Shown one piece after another: positions 17,902 to 26,435 of a DNA stretch of 64,000 nt. Positions within the stretch are counted from its first letter, which is position 1, and each line of letters begins with the position of its first letter. A program made the position numbers and the translations under genes. This DNA comes from Kosakonia sp. H02 (lineage in GTDB: Bacteria; Pseudomonadota; Gammaproteobacteria; Enterobacterales; Enterobacteriaceae), in contig CP131915.1 of NCBI GenBank assembly GCA_030704225.1, positions 2,418,001 through 2,482,000 of the forward strand, written 5' to 3'. Below the pieces are notes generated by a model, which was given only the letters and a program-made list of their open reading frames with translations, did no database searches and was not told the DNA's origin.

Positions 17902-17905
17902 AATC

Positions 17906-18580
17906 ATGACGTTATCGATTATCGGACGCTGCGCGCAAACCGGCCAGATGGGCATTGCTATCAGCTCTTCCAGCATTGCGGTGGGTGCGCGCTGCCCCTG
18001 GCTGCGAAGCCAGGTCGGTGCAGTATCAACCCAGAACATCACCTTACCGGCGCTGGGGCCGCGCATTCTTGACAGCCTGCAACAGGGCGACAGTGCCGAA
18101 ACCGCGTTAAAAGCCGGGCTGGAAACGGACGACTATTTCATCTATCGCCAGGTCACCGTGCTGACGCCCGATGGAGAAAGCGCCGTCTACAGCGGTGAAA
18201 AGACGCTGGGTATCAACAACGCAGTACGCGGGGAAAACTGCGTGGCGGCGGGTAATTTGCTGGCGACCCCGGAGGTTATTAACGCGATGGTAAATGCCTT
18301 CGAACAGCAATCAGGACACCTTGCAGACAGGCTCATTGCCGCAATGCAAGCGGGGCTGGGAGCAGGCGGTGAAGCGGGCCCGGTGCATTCGGCGGCGCTG
18401 TCGATTGTGGATTCGCCAGTCTGGCCGATTGTTGATTTGCGTGTCGACTGGACAGACGCCGATCCGATTGATGAACTCAACAAGCTCTGGCAAGCCTATC
18501 AACCGCAAATGCAGGACTACTTAACGCGCGCCATCGATCCTCGCAGTGCGCCGGGTTACGGCGTGCCGGGCGATGAGTAA
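17906..18580 (+). CDS. DUF1028 family protein (Ntn-hydrolase-like)
   Basis: 224 residues. The N-terminus MTLSIIGRCAQTGQMGIAIS and the GARCPW and GAVSTQN blocks are typical of DUF1028, which has an Ntn-hydrolase-like fold but no established activity. After the start Met the first residue is Thr, as in Ntn enzymes that use an N-terminal nucleophile; this is suggestive only. DUF1028 genes commonly sit beside Rid proteins and amidohydrolases in catabolic clusters, as here. Its stop codon is overlapped by the ATG of the next gene (ATGAGTAA). Confidence 0.85.
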   Translation: MTLSIIGRCAQTGQMGIAISSSSIAVGARCPWLRSQVGAVSTQNITLPALGPRILDSLQQGDSAETALKAGLETDDYFIYRQVTVLTPDGESAVYSGEKTLGINNAVRGENCVAAGNLLATPEVINAMVNAFEQQSGHLADRLIAAMQAGLGAGGEAGPVHSAALSIVDSPVWPIVDLRVDWTDADPIDELNKLWQAYQPQMQDYLTRAIDPRSAPGYGVPGDE

Positions 18581-19742
18581 ACCGATGATGACCAGTCGCA
18601 AACTGCTGGAACAGCTGGTGGCGTTTGATACCACCAGCCGCGAATCCAACCTGGCGTTGATTGATTTTGTCAGGCGCTACTTAACCGGGCTCGGCGTCAA
18701 CTGCGAGATTATCCACAACGACGAGCGCAGCAAAGCCAATCTTTATGCGCGGCTTGGCCCGGCAGGTAGCGGCGGCGTGATGCTTTCGGGTCACAGCGAT
18801 GTAGTGCCGGTGGACGGGCAGAACTGGAGCGTTCCCCCTTTTGTGCTGACAGAGCGAGACGGCAAACTGTACGGTCGCGGCACGGCGGACATGAAAGGCT
18901 TTATCGCCTGCGTACTGGCGGCGGTGCCGCATTTTCTTGCACAGCCGCTAACACAACCGCTGCACCTGGCCATTTCCTATGATGAGGAAGTCGGATGCCT
19001 TGGCGTACGCACCTTGCTGGACGCGCTGTCCAGCCGCCCGGAAAAACCCGATATCTGCCTGATTGGCGAACCCACCGAACTCCAGCCGGTCATCGGCCAC
19101 AAAGGCAAGCTCGCCGTGCGCTGTGAAGTGCAAGGCGCGGCGTGCCATTCGGCCTATGCGCCGCAGGGTGTCAATGCCATCGAATATGCCGCGAAGCTTA
19201 TCCACCAGCTTACAGTGATGGGCCAGCGGCTGGCCGCGCCGGAGCGCCAGGATACGCGTTTTGATCCGCCCTTTACCACGGTGCAAACCGGCGTGATCCA
19301 CGGCGGTCGGGCGCTGAATATCGTGCCTGCCGACTGTGTGTTTGACTTCGAAGTGCGCACCCTGCCGCAGGATGATGCGCAGGAAGTGGTTGATGAACTG
19401 GAAAGTTATGCGCAGCGCGAGCTATTGCCGCACATGCAGGCCGTACATCGTGACGCCGCGATCCGCTTTTACCCCATCAGCGGTTATCCCGGTTTATACA
19501 CCGCGGCACAAAGTGCCGCTGCGCGGCTGATTGCCCATCTCACCGGTTCAGACGCGTTCAGCACCGTCGCATTCGGTACTGAAGGGGGATTGTTCCATCA
19601 GGCCGGTATCCCAAGCGTCGTCTGTGGGCCTGGCAGCATGGCGCAGGGCCATAAACCCGATGAGTTCATCACGGTCGGGCAACTGGACGCCTGCGCTGCC
19701 CTGCTGCGCCGTCTTGCTACCTGGATGTGCCAGCCCGCGTGA
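18573..19742 (+). CDS. M20 metallopeptidase, ArgE-like N-deacylase
   Basis: 389 residues from ATG 18573, which overlaps the previous stop. Two-zinc cytosolic amidohydrolase of the acetylornithine deacetylase/succinyl-diaminopimelate desuccinylase family. The catalytic set is complete: SGHSDVVP (zinc His), GRGTADMKGF (bridging Asp), SYDEEVGCLG (Glu pair), LIGEPTELQPV, the dimerisation-domain His in GAACHSAYAPQGVNAIEYA, and the C-terminal GHKPDEF. Likely removes an acyl group from an amino acid or amine. It is the third gene of the catabolic operon; true argE lies elsewhere in enterics, in the arg cluster. Confidence 0.88.
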   Translation: MSKPMMTSRKLLEQLVAFDTTSRESNLALIDFVRRYLTGLGVNCEIIHNDERSKANLYARLGPAGSGGVMLSGHSDVVPVDGQNWSVPPFVLTERDGKLYGRGTADMKGFIACVLAAVPHFLAQPLTQPLHLAISYDEEVGCLGVRTLLDALSSRPEKPDICLIGEPTELQPVIGHKGKLAVRCEVQGAACHSAYAPQGVNAIEYAAKLIHQLTVMGQRLAAPERQDTRFDPPFTTVQTGVIHGGRALNIVPADCVFDFEVRTLPQDDAQEVVDELESYAQRELLPHMQAVHRDAAIRFYPISGYPGLYTAAQSAAARLIAHLTGSDAFSTVAFGTEGGLFHQAGIPSVVCGPGSMAQGHKPDEFITVGQLDACAALLRRLATWMCQPA

Positions 19743-19864
19743 AACCGCCCTTTTCCCCTGCTTTAACTTTTCCAAACGCCAGCTTCAGGAAGCACTAACC
19801 GCGTGATGCACGCTTACGCCGTATGCTGGTGACAAGCATTTGATAGCCCGTATCTGGAGATCCC

Positions 19865-21013
19865 ATGGTAAGTGCAGAAGTCACCACATTCCCGCAGCCC
19901 GAAACGCTGCATCCCGTCGTGAACAAAGCGAACGTTGCCGTACGGCTTGATGGCGTACTGAAACGCTTTGGCGACGCCATCGCATTACACAAAATTTCCC
20001 TGACGATTGATGAAGGGGAATTTGTCACGCTGCTCGGCCCGTCAGGCTGCGGCAAAACCACGCTGCTGAACCTGATGGCAGGGTTCGCCGAAGCAGATGG
20101 CGGCGAGATCTTTATTGATGGTGATCTGGTTACGGATATACCGCCTTACCAGCGTGAAATCGGCATTGTGTTTCAGAACTACGCCCTGTTCCCGCATATG
20201 ACGGTCGAAAAGAACGTGGGTTACGGCCTGCGGATGCGCGGCGTGCCAAAAGCCGAGATTGCCGAACGCGTTGAGCAGGCGCTGGCATTGGTGAAGCTTG
20301 CCGGTTACGGCCATCGCAAGCCACGCGAACTCTCTGGTGGTCAGCAGCAGCGTGTGGCACTGGCGCGTGCGCTGGTGATCCGCCCCAAAGTACTGCTGCT
20401 GGATGAGCCTTTCTCCGCGCTGGATAAGAACCTGCGCCTGTCGATGCAGGTGGAGTTGAAAGCGATTCAGCGCAAGCTTGGCGTCACCACCGTATTCGTT
20501 ACGCACGATCAGGGTGAAGCGCTAAGCATGAGCGATCGCGTGGTGGTGATGTCAGCGGGGCATGTCCGCCAGATAGGCTCGCCGGATGAGATTTACCGTC
20601 GCCCACAGGATCCGTTTGTCGCGGGGTTTGTTGGCGATGTGAACATTCTGCCGGGGCGCTACGCGGGTCGTGACGGCGTTGCGATGCTGGATTTGGGCGG
20701 CAATGCGCTGCGTCTGCCGGCGGAACGTGTCCATGCCACGATTGGCGAGCGCCTTAACATCTACGTCCGCCCGGAAAACCTTCAACTGGCACCGCTTGGC
20801 CCCCATTCGCTGTTCAGCGCCACGGTAATCGCCCATGTCTTTCAGGGCGATCATGTCGATGTGCATCTTGATGTGCCTGCGCTGGGTAGCGCCGCATTGT
20901 TTGCGCGCCAGTCTGGCCTGGAATCGCTGACACGCTGGCCCGTCGGCAGCCTGGTTGGCGTGAGCGTTGATGACGAAGGCGTGTGCGCATTTAGCGCAAC
21001 GGAACAGGGATAA
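19865..21013 (+). CDS. ABC importer ATPase, PotA/spermidine-putrescine type
   Basis: 382 residues. It has Walker A GPSGCGKTTLLN (about 58-69), Q-loop FQNYALFPHMT, signature ELSGGQQQRVALARAL, Walker B LLLDEPFSALD and switch VFVTHDQGEALSMSD, followed by a C-terminal TOBE domain (about 290-380). Family: import of polyamines, opines or similar small cations. GGAG lies before the ATG. Its binding protein and two permeases are not adjacent but about 4.3 kb downstream (25342-28110), behind a divergent LysR gene, so one transporter seems to be split over two operons. Confidence 0.9.
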   Translation: MVSAEVTTFPQPETLHPVVNKANVAVRLDGVLKRFGDAIALHKISLTIDEGEFVTLLGPSGCGKTTLLNLMAGFAEADGGEIFIDGDLVTDIPPYQREIGIVFQNYALFPHMTVEKNVGYGLRMRGVPKAEIAERVEQALALVKLAGYGHRKPRELSGGQQQRVALARALVIRPKVLLLDEPFSALDKNLRLSMQVELKAIQRKLGVTTVFVTHDQGEALSMSDRVVVMSAGHVRQIGSPDEIYRRPQDPFVAGFVGDVNILPGRYAGRDGVAMLDLGGNALRLPAERVHATIGERLNIYVRPENLQLAPLGPHSLFSATVIAHVFQGDHVDVHLDVPALGSAALFARQSGLESLTRWPVGSLVGVSVDDEGVCAFSATEQG

Positions 21014-21019
21014 GCGCAG

Positions 21020-22015
21020 ATGATACCTGAAATGATGAATGCGGTGATTGCCCGCCAGCCGGGCGGCCCTGAGGTGTTAGAACAGGTGCAGCGTAACGTT
21101 CCGCAGCCCGCACCCGGTGAAGTGCTGATTCGCGTCGCCAGCGCGGGCGTGAACCGTCCCGATATCCTGCAACGCAACGGCATGCCGTTGCCGCCGGGGG
21201 TAACAGAGGTGCTGGGGCTGGAAGTCTCCGGCACCGTGGTGGCGCTGGGGGCGGGTGTTGATTCGCCTGCTGTTGGCGCGCCGGTGATGGCACTGCTCAA
21301 CGGGGGCGGCTATGCCGACTACTGTGTCGCACGTGCCGAACTCTGTTTATCCGTGCCGGAAAACCTGCCGCTCGCGCAGGCCGCAGGCGTGCCGGAAGCG
21401 GCCTTTACCGTGTGGCATAACCTGTTTGAACTGGGGCGCTTGCAGCCGGGCGAAACCGTGCTGATCCACGGTGCGGCCAGCGGCGTGGGCACATTCGCCA
21501 TTCAATGCGCACAGGCCTGCGGGGCGCGGGTGATTGCGACGGCAGGCGGTGCGGAGAAGATTACGGCACTGCGACAGCTCGGCGTCTGGCGCGCCATCGA
21601 CCGCCACAGCGAAGATTTTGTCGCAGTCATTGTTGATGAAACTCAGGGACAGGGTGTGGATGTGGTGCTGGATAACGTCGGTGGCGATTACGTGGCGCGC
21701 AACCTGAGCGTGTTAGCGCCGGGCGGACGCCATGTCAGCCTTTCATTTATGCAAGGCGCAAAGATTGAGCTCGATCTGCAACTGGTGATGCGTAAAGGGC
21801 TGAGCCTGACCTCTTCAACGCTGCGCCCGAAAAGCGCATCCGAGAAACTGCGGCTGGCGCAGTGCATCAGCAAGCATCTGCTGCCGCTGATTGCCGCAGG
21901 CAAAATCGCACCAACCGTTTATCAAACCTTACCGTTAGCGCAAGCCGCAGACGCCCATCGCATCCTTGAGGCCAACGCCAACATCGGCAAAGTGCTGTTG
22001 CAGGTGGCGTCATGA
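21020..22015 (+). CDS. NAD(P)H:quinone oxidoreductase, zinc-free MDR family (PIG3-like)
   Basis: 331 residues. Medium-chain dehydrogenase/reductase of the TIGR02824/PIG3 type: GEVLIRVASAGVNRPDILQRNG near the N-terminus, the Rossmann motif GAASGVGTFAIQ (about 153-164), and LDNVGGDYVARNL. Zinc-ligand cysteines are absent, as expected for the quinone-reductase branch. It would reduce a quinone or enone at the cost of NADPH. It begins 6 bases after the ABC ATPase and overlaps the GST gene by 4 bases, so all are one transcript. The exact start (21020 or an ATG 12-15 bases later) is uncertain. Confidence 0.87.
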   Translation: MIPEMMNAVIARQPGGPEVLEQVQRNVPQPAPGEVLIRVASAGVNRPDILQRNGMPLPPGVTEVLGLEVSGTVVALGAGVDSPAVGAPVMALLNGGGYADYCVARAELCLSVPENLPLAQAAGVPEAAFTVWHNLFELGRLQPGETVLIHGAASGVGTFAIQCAQACGARVIATAGGAEKITALRQLGVWRAIDRHSEDFVAVIVDETQGQGVDVVLDNVGGDYVARNLSVLAPGGRHVSLSFMQGAKIELDLQLVMRKGLSLTSSTLRPKSASEKLRLAQCISKHLLPLIAAGKIAPTVYQTLPLAQAADAHRILEANANIGKVLLQVAS

Positions 22016-22626
22016 TGCAACTCTTTTTTGCCACTACCTCCGCGTACGTCCGCAAAGTGATGGTCTGCGCAACGGTGCTGGGTCTGGATGATGAGATAGA
22101 ACGGCTGGATTCTGCCGCCCATCCCATCGAGCGCGACGAACGTATTGCTGCGTTTAATCCGCTGGCAAAAGTCCCGGCGCTGCGCACTGAAAGCGGGCTA
22201 TGCCTCTATGACAGCCGCGTCATTTGCGAATACCTCAACGCGCGTGCGCAGGGCGATTTATTCCCCGAAAACGGTGATGCGCGCTGGAAAAGCCTGGCAC
22301 GGCAGGCATTGGGCGATGGAATAATCGATGCCGCGTTGCTGGCACGCTACGAATTCACTACCCGCCCGACCGAAAAGCAGTGGCAGAACTGGGCCGACGC
22401 GCAACTGAAAAAAGTCGCCGCCGCACTGTCAGAGATAGAAAGTCAGGTCAGCGGTTTTAGCGAAAAACCCAACGACATCGGGCTTATTGCCCTCGGTTGT
22501 GCGCTCGGTTATCTCGACTTCCGCTTTGCCGAACTGAACTGGCGCGCCAGCCATCCCCTTACCGCCGCATGGTTCGCTGCCTTCGATGCGCATCCGGCCA
22601 TGGCCGCTACGCGCCCGCACGTTTAA
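22012..22626 (+). CDS. Glutathione S-transferase family protein
   Basis: 204 residues. The N-terminal thioredoxin-like domain (about 1-80) contains FNPLAKVPALRTESGLCLYDSRVICEYL, with the cis-Pro (KVPAL) and the ES/DS glutathione-binding pair. It is followed by an all-helical C-terminal domain. Members conjugate glutathione to electrophiles or act as isomerases/lyases. Beside a quinone oxidoreductase it may detoxify or process a reactive pathway intermediate; this is inference. Translationally coupled to its upstream neighbour. Confidence 0.87.
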   Translation: MMQLFFATTSAYVRKVMVCATVLGLDDEIERLDSAAHPIERDERIAAFNPLAKVPALRTESGLCLYDSRVICEYLNARAQGDLFPENGDARWKSLARQALGDGIIDAALLARYEFTTRPTEKQWQNWADAQLKKVAAALSEIESQVSGFSEKPNDIGLIALGCALGYLDFRFAELNWRASHPLTAAWFAAFDAHPAMAATRPHV

Positions 22627-22638
22627 TCAGGAGTGGGC

Positions 22639-23088
22639 ATGTCACAGCAGATCTATTTTCTCAATGGGCCGAACGCCAATTTGTATGGCCTGGATAAAAA
22701 CGGCACCTACGGCAGCGACAGTTTTGCCAGCCTCGGCGAGCGCTGCCAGCGTCGTGCCGAATCGCACGGGGTGATATTGCATTTTCGCCAGAGCAACCAC
22801 GAAGGCGTGCTGGTCGACTGGATCCAGCAAGCACGCCAGGAAGCCGCAGGATTGATTATCAACGCGGCGGGTTTGACCTATAGTTCAGTGCCGATCCTTG
22901 ATGCGCTGCTGATGTTTGATGGCCCGATCATTGAAGCGCATATGAGCAACATCTGGCAGCGCGAGCCGTTCCGCCATCACTCCATGGTGTCGAAAGCGGC
23001 AACCGGGGTGATTGCCGGACTGGGAGCCATCGGTTACGAACTGGCTATTGATGCGGTGGTCAGCCTGCTGGGAACACGAGCTACATGA
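22639..23088 (+). CDS. Type II dehydroquinase (AroQ) homologue with altered active site
   Basis: 149 residues from ATG 22639, with AGGAG 5 bases upstream. The fold is plainly that of type II 3-dehydroquinate dehydratase: FLNGPNANLYG, FRQSNHEGVLVDWIQQA, GLIINAAGLTYSSVPILDAL, IEAHMSNI, REPFRHHSMVSKAATGVIAGLG. Two catalytic positions differ from the family. The Arg of the flexible lid (LGTREP in true enzymes) is Asp (LYGLDKNG). The His of the PGAYTHTS segment is Tyr (AGLTYSS). The lid Tyr, the Asn after INxx, the His of IEAHMSN and the later Arg remain. It probably dehydrates or isomerises a different substrate. Its place between a GST and a hydroxyacid dehydrogenase argues against a role in the shikimate pathway. 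Confidence 0.85.
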   Translation: MSQQIYFLNGPNANLYGLDKNGTYGSDSFASLGERCQRRAESHGVILHFRQSNHEGVLVDWIQQARQEAAGLIINAAGLTYSSVPILDALLMFDGPIIEAHMSNIWQREPFRHHSMVSKAATGVIAGLGAIGYELAIDAVVSLLGTRAT

Positions 23089-24014
23089 GTACGTTAGTGT
23101 TCTACAGCGAATTCGACAGCTTCGAAGAGTGGTCAGCGTTACTTGCACCACATTTGCCCGGCGTGACGATTTGCCGCGCCGAAACGGTGCAACAACCTGA
23201 TGACGTGCACTATGCGCTGGCATGGAAACCGCCACATGGGTTCTTTGCGCCCTACCGCAACCTCAAGCTGCTGGTGAATCTCGGCGCGGGCGTCGATTCG
23301 CTGGTGGGGCGCGACGATCTGCCAGATATCCCGATTATTCGCCTGTCCGATCCCGATATGGCGCGCATGATGGCCGGTTATGTGCTGTTTGCCGTGCTGC
23401 GCTACGCGCGCGATATCCCGGCATTCGAGCGCGCGCAGCGTGAACGGCGCTGGCATTATCTGCATCCCCGTGCGCCTTCCGGCATCCGTGTCGGCGTGCT
23501 GGGATTGGGGGAACTGGGCGCGTACGCGGCGCAGGAACTGGCGCGACAGGGCTTCGACGTGCGCGGCTGGTCGCGCTCGCAAAAAGAGATTGCAGGTATT
23601 GGCTGTAGCAGCGGGCTGGAATCGCTGAATGATTTTCTCAGCCAGAGCGACATTCTGGTGGTGATGCTGCCTCTCACGCCGCACACCACGGGCTTGCTCA
23701 GCGCTGAACGGCTGGCGCGCCTGCCGCATGGCGCCGCGTTCATCAATGTGTCGCGCGGGGCGATTGTTGACCAGGCCGCGCTGACTGACGCGTTGCGCGC
23801 GGGACACATTGCCGAAGCCACGCTGGATGTGTTCGATCGCGAACCGCTGCCGCCGCACGATCCGCTGTGGCGTATGGACAATGTATTGATCACGCCGCAT
23901 CTGGCGTCCGTCGCCATTCCTGCCAGCGCCGCGCAGCAGGTCGCGGAAAACATCCAGCGCGCCGCCCGCGGTGAGCCGGTGACTAATCAGGTATTCCCGG
24001 CGCGCGGTTATTAA
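23085..24014 (+). CDS. D-2-hydroxyacid dehydrogenase (GhrA-like)
   Basis: 309 residues, overlapping the AroQ-like gene by 4 bases (ATGA). NAD(P)-dependent reductase of 2-keto acids: Rossmann motif VGVLGLGELGAYAAQEL (about 143-159), catalytic Arg in NVSRGAIVDQ, Glu in FDREPLP, and His in ITPHLAS. Closest to glyoxylate/hydroxypyruvate reductase A of E. coli in length and motifs, but the context suggests another substrate. Last gene of the plus-strand operon; it faces the LysR gene with a 21-base gap. An FMN 2-hydroxyacid oxidase is encoded later in the island, so the same type of compound could be made and used. Confidence 0.87.
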   Translation: MSTLVFYSEFDSFEEWSALLAPHLPGVTICRAETVQQPDDVHYALAWKPPHGFFAPYRNLKLLVNLGAGVDSLVGRDDLPDIPIIRLSDPDMARMMAGYVLFAVLRYARDIPAFERAQRERRWHYLHPRAPSGIRVGVLGLGELGAYAAQELARQGFDVRGWSRSQKEIAGIGCSSGLESLNDFLSQSDILVVMLPLTPHTTGLLSAERLARLPHGAAFINVSRGAIVDQAALTDALRAGHIAEATLDVFDREPLPPHDPLWRMDNVLITPHLASVAIPASAAQQVAENIQRAARGEPVTNQVFPARGY

Positions 24015-24035
24015 ATTAACAACCGCGCCGCAGCG

Positions 24036-24998
24036 TCACGCCACCCGCACCACCTGCGGATCGAAATAGCTCGGTGCCGCCATGCCAGGAATATACTGGT
24101 CGGAGATAAACACGCGGCAGCGCTCGGCAAAGGCGTTAACCACCATGGAGTGCTGCGTGTGGGCCACGGTCGCGTAACCGAGTTGCATCGCCCTGTTCGT
24201 CCCCGCCAGCCGCACGCGGATCAGACGTTTGCCATCCTGGGAGAGGTGCGCTTTTGGCCGCACGTTGGCGATACCAAACCCCACGCCGTTTGCCACCATC
24301 GCGCGCACCACTTCCATATTGCTGGAGCGCATGACCACATTCGGCGTAACGCCCGCTTCACTAAACAGCCCGAGGAAATATTCCCGGCTCCACGGCATAT
24401 CCAGCAGCACCATGGGCATCGTCGCCAGATCCTGAATCGTCACCGCCGATTGCGTCGCCAGCGGATGATGTTCCCCCACCATCACATACGGCGGCAGTTG
24501 CGCCAGCGACGTAAAGGCAATGTCGTTAGCCGGGACTAAATCATAAGTCAGGGCGATGTCGATATCGGCGGTGCGCAACTGTTTCAGCAACTGTTCATGG
24601 TTGCCTTCCACAAGGGTAATGCGCACGCCGGGAAAGGCGCGACCAAAGCCGAACACCAGTTCGGGTGTCAGCATCGGTGCCAGCGTATCCAGACAGCCCA
24701 CGCGCAGCGGGCCGCGCACATTGTTCATTGATTCCGAGGCAATCGTATAGAGATTCATCATCTGTTCCAGGATGAGCTTTGCCTCTTTCAGAACCTGATG
24801 ACCGATGGCGGTCAGCGACACGCCCTGCGCGTGATGGCGTACAAAAAGCTGCACGCCAAGTTCAGATTCAATATGGGTGATAGCGGCAGAGATCGACGGC
24901 GATGAAACGTGGATACGTTCTGATGCGCCAATGATGCTGCCAGCCTCCCCGGAGGCGACAAAATATTCCAGCTGACGCTGGGTGATGCGACTGAGCAT
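24036..24998 (-). CDS. LysR-family regulator of the catabolic island
   Basis: 320 residues. The N-terminal winged helix-turn-helix (about 5-62, ITQRQLEYFVASGEAGSIIGA and HVSSPSISAAITHIESELG) is followed by a periplasmic-binding-protein-like effector domain (about 90-300). It lies between the two operons of the island and is divergent from the ABC binding-protein gene. By family habit it should control the divergent promoter, probably activating transport and catabolism when the substrate or an intermediate binds. AGGAG precedes the ATG. Confidence 0.88.
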   Translation of the reverse strand: MLSRITQRQLEYFVASGEAGSIIGASERIHVSSPSISAAITHIESELGVQLFVRHHAQGVSLTAIGHQVLKEAKLILEQMMNLYTIASESMNNVRGPLRVGCLDTLAPMLTPELVFGFGRAFPGVRITLVEGNHEQLLKQLRTADIDIALTYDLVPANDIAFTSLAQLPPYVMVGEHHPLATQSAVTIQDLATMPMVLLDMPWSREYFLGLFSEAGVTPNVVMRSSNMEVVRAMVANGVGFGIANVRPKAHLSQDGKRLIRVRLAGTNRAMQLGYATVAHTQHSMVVNAFAERCRVFISDQYIPGMAAPSYFDPQVVRVA

Positions 24999-24999
24999 G

Positions 25000-25341
25000 C
25001 AGGTTCTCCTGAGATCGCTGGCGCAATCATGTCGCGCCAGTCATTCTAATAGTGCATTTTCCCTGCACTTATCATGCCAAAAGGCAAACAGCAGCATAAT
25101 CACCTGGCCTGTGTGACCGCCCTCCTTCGCTTCTGCCTTATCACTGGTTAGGAAAATCCGTTGCAAAGCAGCGTCTTTTTTAGCGTCAGAAATCCTGATG
25201 CAACGACGAGGAAAAGGCTGTTTTACGCAACCCGCTCACACCGTCATTATCGATTTCACACCAGGGAACACCGTTTGCACCGTTTTGGCGCGCCGGGTTT
25301 CAGATTGCTACAACAGCCATTTCATGTATGGGGATGAGAAT
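25000..25341. promoter_or_regulatory. Divergent control region, LysR gene and ABC binding-protein gene
   Basis: About 340 bases without a gene. Two inverted repeats stand out: CTGGCGC-N9-GCGCCAG (25018-25040) in the leader of the LysR gene, and AGTGCA-N7-TGCACT (25051-25069), whose symmetry and position fit a LysR-type operator. Nothing else clear is seen between about 25100 and the signal-peptide start at 25342. Confidence 0.5.
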
Positions 25342-26373
25342 ATGTTGCGTAAGATTTGTGCCTTGACGTTGTTGACTACCAGCGTGTTAAGCGCAGGAAA
25401 TGCGATGGCCGCTGACAAGCTGATTGTCAGCACCTGGGGCGGCGGCTTTAAAGATCTGATCGATGAAACCATCGCGAAAGAATTCACCAAAGAAACCGGC
25501 GTCGAGGTGCAGTTTGTCACGGGTGGCACCATCGATCGTCTCAACAAAGCCAAGCTGGCAGGCGGTTCACCTGAAACGGATGTGACCTTTACCACGGCAC
25601 ATGTGGGCTATCTGTATGCCAACTCTGGCCTGTTTGAAAAACTCGATATGAGCAAAATCCCGAACGCGGCGAACCTGGTAGAGCAGGCGAAAGTCAGCCC
25701 TTATCACCTTGGCGTATGGGGCTACGTTTACACCATCGGCTATCGTCCGGATCTGGTGCCAAAAGGTGAAACCTTTGCGAGCTGGAACGATCTGTGGAAG
25801 CCAGAGCTGAAAGGCACGCTGGCGCTGCCGGACTGGGATCCGAGCCATATCATTGCCGTTGCCGCCAAACTCTCCGGCACCGATGCGGCGCACTGGCAGC
25901 AGGGCCAGGCGAAGCTGAAAGCGCTAATCCCGAATATCAAATCCTTCTATACCGATGATGCCAACAGCCAGCAGTTGATCTCCACTGGCGAAACGCCGGT
26001 ACAGGTGATGCTGTCAATGAACGCCTACAACATGATGGCGGAAGGGGTGGACATCAAACTGGCCATCCCCAAAGAGGGGGCGATTTTGGGCGTCGATACC
26101 ATTGGTATCAACAAAGGCAGCAAACAGACCGAACTCGCGTATAAGTTTATCAATATCGCCATGAAGCCTGAAATTCAGGCGCAGGTGGCAAAGATTTATC
26201 ACGGCAGCCCAACGGTCTCCAACGCACATATCGATCCTGAACTGGCGAAACTGCCGGGCATGCTGACCACGCCTGAACAGTGGAATGCCACCATCAATAC
26301 CGACCCGCAACTGCGTGCGGAGAAAACCGCAGAGTGGCGTCAATGGTTCTCTGAAAACATCATGTCTCATTGA
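25342..26373 (+). CDS. ABC transporter periplasmic binding protein, polyamine/opine type
   Basis: 343 residues from ATG 25342, chosen because it gives a clean Sec signal peptide (MLRKICALTLLTTSVLSAGNAMA, cut before ADK); ATG 25324 is also in frame. The mature protein is a PotD-like extracellular solute-binding protein: LIVSTWGGGFKDLIDETIAKEF, GVWGYVYTIGYRPDLVPKGE and SWNDLWKPELKG. It delivers a small, probably amine-containing ligand to the two permeases encoded next. The ligand cannot be deduced. The ATPase is encoded at 19865-21013. Confidence 0.9.
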   Translation: MLRKICALTLLTTSVLSAGNAMAADKLIVSTWGGGFKDLIDETIAKEFTKETGVEVQFVTGGTIDRLNKAKLAGGSPETDVTFTTAHVGYLYANSGLFEKLDMSKIPNAANLVEQAKVSPYHLGVWGYVYTIGYRPDLVPKGETFASWNDLWKPELKGTLALPDWDPSHIIAVAAKLSGTDAAHWQQGQAKLKALIPNIKSFYTDDANSQQLISTGETPVQVMLSMNAYNMMAEGVDIKLAIPKEGAILGVDTIGINKGSKQTELAYKFINIAMKPEIQAQVAKIYHGSPTVSNAHIDPELAKLPGMLTTPEQWNATINTDPQLRAEKTAEWRQWFSENIMSH

Positions 26374-26435
26374 TTTACCGGGCGGCTTGCGGGCCGCCCT
26401 GTTTCTACCGGCAACACATTACAGGCAGCACGTCT

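Noticed and set aside
22639..23088. Housekeeping 3-dehydroquinate dehydratase (aroQ)
   Set aside because: The lid Arg and the His of the GAYTHTS segment are replaced, and enterics use the unrelated class I enzyme AroD.
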